From CAUZFZ01 sp963579025 (GTDB lineage: Bacteria > Planctomycetota > Planctomycetia > Planctomycetales > Planctomycetaceae), in the NCBI GenBank assembly GCA_963579025.1, contig CAUZFZ010000154.1:1-25117 (forward strand): 25,117 nucleotides of DNA, read 5' to 3'. Every line of letters starts with the position of its first letter. The stretch's first letter is position 1. The translations under genes were made by a program, and so were the position numbers. The notes beneath the pieces were generated by a model. The model saw only the letters and a list, made by a program, of their open reading frames with translations. It was not told the origin of the DNA and ran no database searches. Below are positions 17,201-23,133 of this stretch, piece after piece.

Positions 17201-18218
17201 GTGATTCCACGGTGACGGGAGCCAGCCGATCCCTCGCGACATCCCACTCGACCGCAGTCTGTTCAACGCTCCAGCCAGCCGGCAAACTCGACAACAGCGG
17301 CAATCGAATCGGCTTCGGCTCAGGGCTCAGAACGAGTTGGAGTCCGAAGTCACCAGTACGCGTCAGTGTGGTCGGGTTCTGGTCAGACGTCGCATCTGGG
17401 AGCACAACGCCAGCGGTCGTCATTCGAAACTCGCGACCGTTCAAGCGATAGGCGGGACCGTCTCCATTGAGCGGGAGATAGATGGTCAACCGTCGAAACT
17501 CGCGTTGACCGCCGCGAGTCGCATTGAGCCAACCGAGTTGCCCGGTCGCACTCCCCTGGGCCAGTCTGGACTCATCGCCCAGAGGCATGTCCGGGCTGTG
17601 CTCGAACAGGCTATCCGCCAGCAGGTCGCGGCCTTCGAGTGTGAGTCTGGGAATGAAGACGTCGCGTTCACCGGAACCGCTTCTGACGGCCGTCACGATT
17701 ACGGGAAAACACAAAACATCGACGCGGCCAGATTTCGTAGGTGTCAGCGATCCTGGTGATAACTTTGATGATCGGGACAGTTCGACGCGCGCGGAACTGG
17801 TGCGATGTCGCACGGGGCCGAGCTTCCGACCGTCGGAGAGCTTTGCGTCCCGATACAGTTCGTCAACCACATCGACCGGGCGTACCGTCCTGGCCACTGG
17901 CTTCTTCTCGAGCTCGTTCAGCAGATCGCCGAGGTCACTGGTCGCTGACTTAACTCGGGAGCCTGCGAGTTTCGGCGCGTCTGGAACACTCGTGCTATCG
18001 CTGATTACTGGGAAGACAGGCTTGCCGTCGACGCGAGTCCCGGAAACCCACTGAGTCGCGATCAGTCCACCGTCAGGAGAACGACGGAAGTCGACCAGAT
18101 GGCTGACCAGCGTGGGCTCCTTGCGGTCGCCCGCTAGAAACCGAATTTCGACTTCGGCCGATCGTAACGGCGACGTGAAACTCAGCAGAACAAACACGGC
18201 ACTCGACAGTCGCAGCAT
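11277..18218 (-). CDS. Giant secreted multidomain protein: glycosidase-like, PQQ-type propeller, discoidin-like
   Basis: A 2313-residue exported protein. The signal peptide is MLRLSSAVFVLLSFTSPLRSA, with GGAG 7 bases before the ATG. Approximate layout: 25-480, beta-rich; 490-570, a macroglobulin-like Ig domain (DYLRGEVIHLGI); 595-1080, a glycoside-hydrolase-like region (GWGMNGQEAAW near 697, GLHLNWYP near 740, GVDHWASGVGDKPIWATT near 895, GADGIDLKG near 922) ending in a piece like the flavodoxin-like domain of some glycosidases; 1230-1330, a second Ig-like domain; 1350-1540, an alpha/beta region; 1580-1970, a PQQ/quinoprotein-type propeller (VDAKTGALVWEK, LDLEGNELWSQ); 1990-2130, a beta-sandwich; 2185-2310, a discoidin/F5-8C-like domain. 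No catalytic residues can be named with confidence. Probably acts on complex glycans outside the cytoplasm. It lies 124 bases downstream of the halogenase-like gene and converges on the gene ending at 11255. Confidence 0.85.
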   Translation of the reverse strand: MLRLSSAVFVLLSFTSPLRSAEVEIRFLAGDRKEPTLVSHLVDFRRSPDGGLIATQWVSGTRVDGKPVFPVISDSTSVPDAPKLAGSRVKSATSDLGDLLNELEKKPVARTVRPVDVVDELYRDAKLSDGRKLGPVRHRTSSARVELSRSSKLSPGSLTPTKSGRVDVLCFPVIVTAVRSGSGERDVFIPRLTLEGRDLLADSLFEHSPDMPLGDESRLAQGSATGQLGWLNATRGGQREFRRLTIYLPLNGDGPAYRLNGREFRMTTAGVVLPDATSDQNPTTLTRTGDFGLQLVLSPEPKPIRLPLLSSLPAGWSVEQTAVEWDVARDRLAPVTVESPGGRLILQPRLPEGDWDGHRFVQVVAADENAEPIVRVIELPTSSDTATGAGRIMLRIIQVGSRGVVDLPARFTAELVANVASVSGRDAFREYGLPPETEAEPVLLSFERTASDRWTAATEGVPAGLFGLKIGAAPQSHNLLPIVIAGSSRGSVSLATWHNRNDYLRGEVIHLGIIARASRDFADVPLSIRLQHDSGEQVDVAVLKVDCPADRTRSQFVTIDTRGLRLGRYVVSAGSRDKPDQGLLTYDTSFTVYDSTPKSNFAVYSWFANSFSGPMKAGDKTLVNVLLSQKPSAPLTPEELRRYTSQPAFAVHLRNAFAADPLFPAPETTLRYDTETEREMAVAMRLGTRYCPDYGWGMNGQEAAWNPKHTLPEELKRIQRLCSQVTQRHRDFGNFAGLHLNWYPRLGGNWEQHPATDGNAVPRRELLQQEATAVYAETDADRKSATGGLDRAVRAHKHRVGALARAYDAWTSRARTMTAGTGVAAAAGSHRYGSMPGLDGGPVYTSFPPISWFQQRNYYPSTYHSTLPVAAVHAYTDYGFSPFQPLWGVDHWASGVGDKPIWATTMSNGRDIMLRHALLLTGRGADGIDLKGQDNRTAGVISDFLQSYGPFFRAMESNSDIAIITSLRQQFSTKDLIGQWMGYTGGKYFNLYVKLWYARRPAHMIAEDDVTLERLKKYKAVFILGQQVRMPETAMSALDDYAATDGLVFKDLETADIYPGETFSLAPTPNTEDQRPDWKPDEYVQTRDRHFVGTQAEYESIADSLDRLLSKLPPPRVHSSGHDVMLATLQPHEAIASEPTEPSPRVAAAVFSVNDKRTPPGIVHPWNFWSATIISSRSKLTFDKPYILYDLLEGGREIELTQDGDRFIHDVTFDRCAGRAYIATTRPIRSISVRTIPQTTGGDIPVVVEVRDDQDATFVDPLPMQIDVLNDRGQTVQSIYRALSPASQTSVTIPTHAEAGAWSVRVRELASGITATASIRKLTAESSATQVSPVLVPRPGAVGRFVNRGKAGETDLPVLIALDHRQIKLHGDPIQVLADELAAHIRQSGRNTEVRVIEPDSVVEVTQRWRPNARDQQYLSEAKAGRRIVAVGNVLTRHFRTATGAAGALDAIHPASGWTEPGAVHRIYQDVIILGSVDRHRLLADLHATVGMRAEPGFPANGSALVQVVHDAFTADHDCLSIQAPDLDGMRAGVNAVAELATSGARRQGNNPAVASEDQSSLTNLVSASLTDRTTLPNPIRDVFGATVHPMGFTADGGLLASAGTQAANYFRFDPDGKLDRKWLGKYAVEPDSLNAADTDGMWIREWWGAPGFVDSIVRADSNAQPMWMMKSPKYSRSYAGWRHPGRRFLVDRASGDMFVSGHNRLTRLTPDGEVLWRYDDLETAQDIDSFRFSRDIMLHGLSDDGRFLLAASFGIEPYANLVNRFVRPVVMLVDAKTGALVWEKKELLIDHSACAFASADRIVVADATPGRKRVMLLDLEGNELWSQARSAGTSQAELTPERSWLIVRPEAPRGTNYQTLGPPKGLQAISLDAKQTASPSREFPLTADIHAWRMVKSDGRILVSTVDGWLRCFRPDTSLVWEQRFNGPVNILTSFSGHQIAIGTQNGLLMRLDEDGNVIQKVDLMPHNMVVDQARYVRDYSASPAGTRIVDAVATRPPRVHERHSKVVRFSPNLLPPGDKTEPVASARKWTVTSAKAGNYVLSLLQRTAEGQQSDADERVTVEVRQANNPDPIYSAPVRLSATWQERTLGWKVASPGALEITLKYEGDGTGVELSESGLFTVSYPSRNLLAQRLPDTPGEPTRKPAGDDLDSLLDGDTKKLTPPSVRFFMPNDVDLTARSRGAAPFRSSIPYTVPFDGNLAGQKTSWLGKPVTGSTHAQMQLKFESPVELSAFTVYEDTAAGYTDTYAIFCRDAKTKQWHKAGHVKDNASPFNLFTFPTIETDAVTWLWLKSADRHARIAEMEGFRVRKTGR

Positions 18219-18278
18219 GGTTCGGCTCCACGTAGTCGACGTGATTTCAACGCGGTGTTCCGAACGGAAAGTTGTGGA

Positions 18279-18308
18279 ACACTAATAGACACTGATTGTC
18301 GCTAATGT
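18279..18308. repeat. Degenerate 10-bp tandem repeat, three units
   Basis: Three successive 10-base units (18279-18288, 18289-18298, 18299-18308) share the pattern acactaatag / acactgattg / tcgctaatgt. They lie in the gap between the halogenase-like gene and the giant gene, about 60 bases upstream of the latter's start. They could be a helical-phased binding site for a regulator or a small degenerate repeat; the sequence alone does not decide. Confidence 0.35.
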
Positions 18309-18342
18309 CTGTCCGCAGCGACTGACACATGACATGAGTGAA

Positions 18343-19644
18343 TTATCGCAGATCAGTGTTCTCAATGTTCGTTGTCGTTGCCAGCGTCCAGTCCGACGCC
18401 GGAAGCGCATCGCCCATGGCATCAAAGATTTCGCCGACACCGGGCTTGAACACGTCGCCGATCAGCATGTCCGTGACGTTCGCGCGATACTGCGGATGCG
18501 CTTTGAGGAACTTCCCGAAACTGAAGTCCGGGGCATAGAACGCATAGACCAGCTTACGGAACAGGTTAACCGCGTCTCGATAAGCGCTCTGCCAGCCGCC
18601 CAGTGATTCGGCCGTCAGATCGCCGACTGTCAACGCTTCGTGAATCGCGTGGGCTGCGAGTTCGCCCGACTTCAGTGCCAGAAAGACGCCCGTTGAATAG
18701 ACCGGATCGATAAAACCGAACGAGTCACCGACCAGTACCCAGCCAGGTCCGACCGCCTGCTTCGCGTGATACGAGTAATCCTTTGTCGTCAACAGGTCGC
18801 GTTCTTGAGTTGCATCGACAAGACGCTCGGCCATGGCCGGGCATCGATCGAGTTCGCGCTGGAACGTCTCAGTTGGCGAAGCTCCTTTCGAGAACATGTA
18901 CTCCATGTTCCCGGTCACACCGACACTGGCCACATTGTCCGGTAGTGGAATGAACCAGAACCAGGACTTCTTTTCGGGCGTCTGCATGATCAGCGTGGCG
19001 CCTTCATCTCGACCGGCATCTCGGCGCGCGTTTTTGAAATAGTTCCAAATGGTTCCCATGCGCAGACACGGGTCCGAGTCCTTGACGCCCAGTCGCGTTG
19101 CGAGAAACGCGGACTGCCCGGTCGCATCCACGACGACCGAACAGGCGATTTCGCGGTCCACACGTTCGCCGTTCGAAGTCAGCCGTACTTTCACACCGAC
19201 AGCCTGATCTCCGTCGAACAGGACGTCGATCACATGTGCCTCGGTATGCACTGTGCCGCCTTTAGCCGCGACATTGTCGAGCAGCATTCGGTCAAAACTG
19301 TCGCGCCAGACCTGCCATGTCTGCGAGCTTTCGCAGTCTTTGTATTCGTCGAAATAGAACGGCGCGGACGGCTTCGTGCCCTCGCTGAAAAACTGCACAC
19401 TGTACTTTTTCGGATACGCGCTGGCTCGCATTTGTTCGAGCAGGCCGAGACGTTTCAGCGTCCAGTAGGTCTCGGGAATCAGCGATTCGCCGACGTGGAA
19501 ACGCGGAAAATCAGAACGTTCCAGGACCAGCGTGCTGTGACCGTGTTCGGCTGTGAGTGCGCCGGTTGTGGCGCCGGCCGGGCCGCCTCCGATCACGATG
19601 ACGTCGTAACGATCCTGCAATGCAGGTTGCGGCATGCGTGTCAT
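18343..19644 (-). CDS. Flavin-dependent halogenase-like FAD oxidoreductase
   Basis: A 433-residue flavoprotein of the tryptophan-halogenase/geranylgeranyl-reductase superfamily. FAD-binding GGGPAG is at residues 19-24, and FPRFHVGESLIPETY at 46-60 is the typical halogenase-type sequence. WFWFIP at 228-233 matches the halogenase WxWxIP motif, and FIDPVYSTG at 311-319 matches FxxPxxSxG. Lysines at 79-80 fall where the catalytic lysine of flavin halogenases lies. It should use FADH2 supplied by a separate flavin reductase, which is not seen here. The ATG overlaps the stop of the chorismate-lyase-like gene by 4 bases (ATGA), so the two are translationally coupled; a hydroxybenzoate or phenol would then be the natural substrate. 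Many relatives with these motifs have no proven halogenase activity, so the family is firm and the reaction is inferred. Confidence 0.8.
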   Translation of the reverse strand: MTRMPQPALQDRYDVIVIGGGPAGATTGALTAEHGHSTLVLERSDFPRFHVGESLIPETYWTLKRLGLLEQMRASAYPKKYSVQFFSEGTKPSAPFYFDEYKDCESSQTWQVWRDSFDRMLLDNVAAKGGTVHTEAHVIDVLFDGDQAVGVKVRLTSNGERVDREIACSVVVDATGQSAFLATRLGVKDSDPCLRMGTIWNYFKNARRDAGRDEGATLIMQTPEKKSWFWFIPLPDNVASVGVTGNMEYMFSKGASPTETFQRELDRCPAMAERLVDATQERDLLTTKDYSYHAKQAVGPGWVLVGDSFGFIDPVYSTGVFLALKSGELAAHAIHEALTVGDLTAESLGGWQSAYRDAVNLFRKLVYAFYAPDFSFGKFLKAHPQYRANVTDMLIGDVFKPGVGEIFDAMGDALPASDWTLATTTNIENTDLR

Positions 19645-20189
19645 GTTGAAGCCAGCGACAGCGGTGCGGAGACTTCCAGCAGGTCCACAGCCGGCTGGTG
19701 ATTGCAGAAGATCGTTGCCAGCCGCCCGTAAGTCGCATTGCCTTCCGGCATTTGCAGGCAGCGTGCCAGTCCGGGACCAGCCGTCAGTTTTACGATCGCG
19801 GCCAGTTCGACCTCACGCAGGACGTTGTAGTCGATCAGGATGCGCCCCAGTGGAATGTCGCCTCGAAGAATCTCTTCGCGAACCTGCGGCGTCACGTAGT
19901 GGAAGTTGAAGCGGACGATCCCGAACTGAACGACCTGGTCTGTTCCCTGTTTCACGAGCGTGATCTTGCGACAGTACAGGTCGTCGTCGAGCCGCTGATC
20001 AATCACGCGGACATCGACTTTGCAGCCGTGGTGCTGCTCCATCGTGACCGTCATGTGATGGTTATGAACGAGCAGTGAGCGGTACGGCTCGGGTGTACCC
20101 GTGCGTGGAATGTGCTCCGCCGTGGCGAATAGCGGTTCTTCGCCGGGGAACAGATTGGTTAGTGTTTTGAGTTCATCCTGCGCGTTCAC
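19641..20189 (-). CDS. Chorismate pyruvate-lyase-like protein (UbiC/DUF98 type)
   Basis: A 182-residue protein starting with GTG at 20189. The core from about residue 35 fits the chorismate lyase-like fold: HMTVTMEQHHGCKVDVRV, YCRKITL (R74), VVQFGIVRFNF, then VREEILRGDIPLGRILI (L114, G115) and LREVEL, ending in TYGRLATIFCNHQPAVDLLEV (R156, E172). R74, L114 and E172 are plausible counterparts of the Arg, Leu and Glu that bind product in E. coli UbiC. Expected reaction: chorismate to 4-hydroxybenzoate plus pyruvate. The coupled downstream halogenase-like gene suggests the product feeds a specialised pathway and not ubiquinone. No strong ribosome site precedes the GTG, and four REP-like hairpins lie directly upstream. 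Confidence 0.7.
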   Translation of the reverse strand: MNAQDELKTLTNLFPGEEPLFATAEHIPRTGTPEPYRSLLVHNHHMTVTMEQHHGCKVDVRVIDQRLDDDLYCRKITLVKQGTDQVVQFGIVRFNFHYVTPQVREEILRGDIPLGRILIDYNVLREVELAAIVKLTAGPGLARCLQMPEGNATYGRLATIFCNHQPAVDLLEVSAPLSLAST

Positions 20190-20208
20190 GATTCAGACCG
20201 TTTCACTA

Positions 20209-20339
20209 CTCGTTCCAACGCTCCGCGTTGGAACGCAATTGGGACGCAATTGGGACGCTCTGCGTCCCTGACACAATGCTGTGGGGGGACGGGACGCGGA
20301 GCGTCCCCGGGGCGTTCCCACGCGGAGCGTGGGAACGAG
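20209..20339. repeat. Cluster of four REP-like hairpins
   Basis: Four hairpins lie in tandem: 20211-20235 (10-bp arms, loop CTCCG), 20252-20268 (6-bp arms, loop CTCTG), 20291-20307 (6-bp arms, loop CGGAG) and 20313-20337 (10-bp arms, loop CGGAG). Outer units 20209-20235 and 20313-20339 are related in inverted orientation, as in BIMEs. An 11-base direct repeat (gcaattgggac) lies between the first two. The cluster fills the gap between the radical SAM stop and the next gene. It could stabilise or attenuate the upstream message; no T-tract is present. Confidence 0.9.
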
Positions 20340-20345
20340 TGGGTC

Positions 20346-21656
20346 TTACGTATATCGCACCTCACGGTGTTCTGGTTCGAAGTATTCAGTCAGCAGGCTG
20401 TCGACCTGCAGCAGTCCTTTGCGTGTCAGGCGGATTTCGTCTTCTTCGATATTCAGGTAACCGGCGGCCTGTTGATTGTGCAGGGCGTCAGAAAACTCTT
20501 CGCGAATGTCGATGCCGAACTTCTGCTGTAGCGGTTCAACCGCGACGTGTCCTTCTTTCATCTGCAGGATGAATTCGCGGACCAGTTGCTGATGTTCTGT
20601 CGGACGCAGTGCCCGGTTGATGGGCAGTTCTCCCGATTCGACGACCGTCTGGTAGTCCTCGATCTGATCAAGATTCTGGTAATGCACACCCTGCAGATGC
20701 CCGAAGGATGAGACGCCGGCCGCCAGTATGTCGCCGCCGCGGAACAGGTTGTCCCGGTACACAAAGTGGTCGGTATTCAGACTGCGGACCAGTTCGTTGC
20801 CACTCGAAATCTGATAGCCCTCGCGCAGCATCCGGTTAATCGCCTCGTCGGCCCAGCGACGCTTGGTCGCCCAGTCGGCCACAGGTGAGGCAACGCCGGA
20901 CTCACGCATCTCTTTCGAGATGATCGTGTTGAACGGTAGTTCCATCTGATACATCGTGAGATTGTCGGGCTGCATTTCGATGGCTTTGTCGACGCAGTGA
21001 TGCCAGTTCTCATCGGTCTCGCCGATCATGCCGGCGATCAGGTCGATGTTGACCTGCGGGAACCCAACCTGCTGAATCCAGCCATACGCCTTCATGATCT
21101 CGGGCGACAGATGAGCGCGGCCATTCTCTTCGAGAATCTCGTCCTTGAAGTTTTCGACACCCAGCGACACCCGAGTGATGCCGATTTCTTTGAGTGTTTT
21201 GACTTTCTCCAGGCTGAGCGTGCCCGGCTCGCACTCGAAGGTGACTTCGTCGGCGGTGTCCCACGACACGTGCTCGGCCAGTTTGTCTCGCAGAAACAAC
21301 AGTTGCCGCGAGCTGAGATACGACGGCGTGCCACCCCCGAAGTAGACGAACTTGAGTTGTCGATCGCGGACGGCAGGCGACTGGCTGATCAGTTCGATCT
21401 CGCGAGCCAGGCAATCGACGTAACGCTGAATCGCCTGAGCGTTCTGGTTGGTGTAGACCCGGAAGTAGCAGAACCGGCACCGCTTGCGGCAGAACGGGAT
21501 ATGCAGATACAGCCCCAGCGGCACACTGGCATCCGGTTCCGAGTTCAGTGCGGAATGAATCTCGGGCACGTTCTCCTGCGTCCAAAGCGAGAACGGCGGA
21601 TAGTTCGAGACAAAATAGCTGCCGACTTCCGTCGTGCTGGATGTGTCGGTCGCCAT
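20346..21656 (-). CDS. HemN-like radical SAM protein
   Basis: A 436-residue radical SAM protein of the coproporphyrinogen III oxidase (HemN/HemW) superfamily. The [4Fe-4S] site is C56-x3-C60-x2-C63 within LYLHIPFCRKRCRFCYF, followed by the SAM-binding GGGTPSYL and by NIDLIAGMIGET. The C-terminal part (about 340-430) looks like the HemN C-terminal domain with a winged-helix ending. The HNxxYW haem-binding motif of HemW is not seen (the region reads GVHYQNLDQIEDY), so HemW or canonical HemN function is not supported. Encoded upstream of the chorismate-lyase-like and halogenase-like genes on the same strand. A role as a radical methyltransferase or another tailoring enzyme is possible but unproven. 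Cytoplasmic and oxygen-sensitive. Confidence 0.85.
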   Translation of the reverse strand: MATDTSSTTEVGSYFVSNYPPFSLWTQENVPEIHSALNSEPDASVPLGLYLHIPFCRKRCRFCYFRVYTNQNAQAIQRYVDCLAREIELISQSPAVRDRQLKFVYFGGGTPSYLSSRQLLFLRDKLAEHVSWDTADEVTFECEPGTLSLEKVKTLKEIGITRVSLGVENFKDEILEENGRAHLSPEIMKAYGWIQQVGFPQVNIDLIAGMIGETDENWHHCVDKAIEMQPDNLTMYQMELPFNTIISKEMRESGVASPVADWATKRRWADEAINRMLREGYQISSGNELVRSLNTDHFVYRDNLFRGGDILAAGVSSFGHLQGVHYQNLDQIEDYQTVVESGELPINRALRPTEHQQLVREFILQMKEGHVAVEPLQQKFGIDIREEFSDALHNQQAAGYLNIEEDEIRLTRKGLLQVDSLLTEYFEPEHREVRYT

Positions 21657-21827
21657 GCGGTGGCTCTTTGAGTAGTGTGGTGGGAGGTCGGATGACGGTC
21701 TGAGACGGGAAGTCTATGGGAAGTCGATTATGCCAAAGGCGCAGCCGGAACGCGACTCGCGGAATCATCGGCACTGGATTGGTCGCGAAACTTCGAGGGA
21801 ACCTGTACTGCGCGTCATCTCCAGACT

Positions 21828-22106
21828 TCAGACCGATGTGGAATCATCACTCTGTCGCACCGATCGGTAGCTCGATCGAATGGCAGCCACAGTCCAAACT
21901 GCCATGCAAAGCAGCGGGACCACAGCGATCGTCACCACAACTGGAACGCTGAGCGGGATTGTAATGGTGAAGAGGTGAGTGGTTGAGCTGGACATGAAGA
22001 CGCCGGTTACACCATCCACTCCGTAGATCTGCACGCCGATCCCAAAAACCTGGATGATCCAGTTGTAGTCTGGAATCTGAGGCGAAATGGCGAGCAACGC
22101 GAACAT
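21828..22106 (-). CDS. Small membrane protein of unknown function
   Basis: A 92-residue protein starting at ATG 22106 (MFALLAISPQIPDYNWIIQV) with GGAG 6 bases upstream. A longer frame to 22253 exists, but that extension overlaps the hydrolase gene and is polar, so the shorter start is chosen. An amphipathic or weakly hydrophobic segment (about 15-35) is followed by a strong transmembrane helix (about 45-73, IPLSVPVVVTIAVVPLLCMAV) and a basic/polar tail (RSSYRSVRQSDDS). It lies 16 bases downstream of the hydrolase stop and so is probably co-transcribed. No family recognised. Confidence 0.6.
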   Translation of the reverse strand: MFALLAISPQIPDYNWIIQVFGIGVQIYGVDGVTGVFMSSSTTHLFTITIPLSVPVVVTIAVVPLLCMAVWTVAAIRSSYRSVRQSDDSTSV

Positions 22107-22122
22107 CGAGGGCTCCAGACAG

Positions 22123-23055
22123 TCAACTGATATGCCGGTTAAACCACGCGAGCGTGCGCTTCCACATTTCGTCCGAGAGCACGTGCCCCGAGCCCTCTTC
22201 GATGTAGTGCGAGAAGTTCTTTTCGGCATGCATCGCGCCATAAGCGTCGGCAATGACTTCGACGCCTCGGCGGACTTCGTCGATCGGGCTTCCGCCGTCT
22301 TTCTCGCCGAAGTTCAGCAGTAGCGGACGCGGGGCGATCAGCCCCGCGATATCCGGTGTGTCACCGTATTGGTGAATCCCGGGAACGAAGTTCGGAAAGC
22401 AGTGCAGCATGTGATTGTCGTGAATCGCTTTGTATGTCGGCAGACAGCAGTTTCCGACCAGGCACTTCAGACGTGGCTCCCACGGACCAACCAGCCAGGT
22501 GTGTGTTGATCCCATCGAGTGTCCGTAACACCCGAGTTTCTCGCCGATGACCTCGGGTCGACTGACGAGAAAATCAACGGCCCGCCGCATGTCCAGGATG
22601 TTCTTCCATGCCATCGACTTTCCAGCCACGACAGACTTCAGGAACTCGAAGCGTTCGTAATTGCCGCCTTTGAGTTTCCCGGTGGGGTCCTGCCGCTCTT
22701 CAAAGCACTGCGCGTCCGGGCAGAGCACGACATAGCCTTCTTTCGCCAAAGCGGCACCCGTGTGATGCATCGGGTTGCCGGACAGTCCAGCGGGTTCGCC
22801 CTTGCCCAGGTGGTACTGCCCGTTGTGCTGATGCCAGATGGCGACGGCCGGCGCAGGTTTCTTTGCGCTGACTCCGTCCGGAATCAGCAGCAGCGCGGGA
22901 ATCGGATCGTCGGGTTCGGCGTCGTAGTACAGCGACTCGATGCGGAAGCCCTCTGCCTGCGACTTCTCCCGCAGTTTCACGTTCAGTGGGCATGGTTCCG
23001 GCCAGTCTCCGCCCAGGCCAGCAAGCAGTCGATCTCGAAAATCAGCAGGTGCCAT
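22123..23055 (-). CDS. Alpha/beta hydrolase, dienelactone hydrolase/acetyl-xylan-esterase-like
   Basis: A 310-residue alpha/beta hydrolase. The nucleophile elbow is GHSMGS with Ser180. Asp253 in FGEKDGGSP and His291 in EEGSGHVLS complete a plausible triad. The segment AVAIWHQHNGQYHLGKGEPAG near 71-90 replaces the usual oxyanion loop of the family, and the insertion CFEERQ lies near 117-122. The start at 23055 follows AAAGGA with about 6 bases of spacing; an in-frame ATG 48 bases upstream falls in a repeat and is not preferred. No signal peptide is seen, so it is predicted cytoplasmic. Related planctomycete proteins are usually annotated as dienelactone hydrolase or acetyl-xylan esterase; the substrate is unknown. 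Encoded downstream of the lactate permease gene. Confidence 0.85.
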   Translation of the reverse strand: MAPADFRDRLLAGLGGDWPEPCPLNVKLREKSQAEGFRIESLYYDAEPDDPIPALLLIPDGVSAKKPAPAVAIWHQHNGQYHLGKGEPAGLSGNPMHHTGAALAKEGYVVLCPDAQCFEERQDPTGKLKGGNYERFEFLKSVVAGKSMAWKNILDMRRAVDFLVSRPEVIGEKLGCYGHSMGSTHTWLVGPWEPRLKCLVGNCCLPTYKAIHDNHMLHCFPNFVPGIHQYGDTPDIAGLIAPRPLLLNFGEKDGGSPIDEVRRGVEVIADAYGAMHAEKNFSHYIEEGSGHVLSDEMWKRTLAWFNRHIS

Positions 23056-23090
23056 GTTGTGTCCTTTGTAAGAACGGGTCCCCCTCATCC

Positions 23091-23127
23091 GGCCTTCGGC
23101 CACCTTCTCCCCCAGTGGGGGAGAAGG
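23091..23127. repeat. Double hairpin repeat after the permease gene
   Basis: Two adjacent hairpins: a small GGCC-TTC-GGCC at 23091-23101, and a perfect 11-bp stem at 23103-23113/23117-23127 with a 3-nt loop. They lie between the permease stop (23134) and the hydrolase start (23055). The unit resembles a palindromic repeat found in many bacterial genomes. The strong stem could reduce readthrough from the permease gene, but there is no T-tract after it on the minus strand. Confidence 0.8.
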
Positions 23128-23133
23128 ACGTGG

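Noticed and set aside
20209..20339. CRISPR array
   Set aside because: The repeats are palindromic units of unequal size and in opposite orientation with almost no spacers, which fits REP/BIME elements instead.
20346..21656. Assignment as HemW or oxygen-independent coproporphyrinogen oxidase
   Set aside because: The HNxxYW haem motif of HemW is absent and the neighbours are not haem genes; only the superfamily is supported.
20997..21671. A 224-codon rightward open frame over the radical SAM gene
   Set aside because: It is fully antisense to a gene with intact radical SAM motifs and has no protein-like features.
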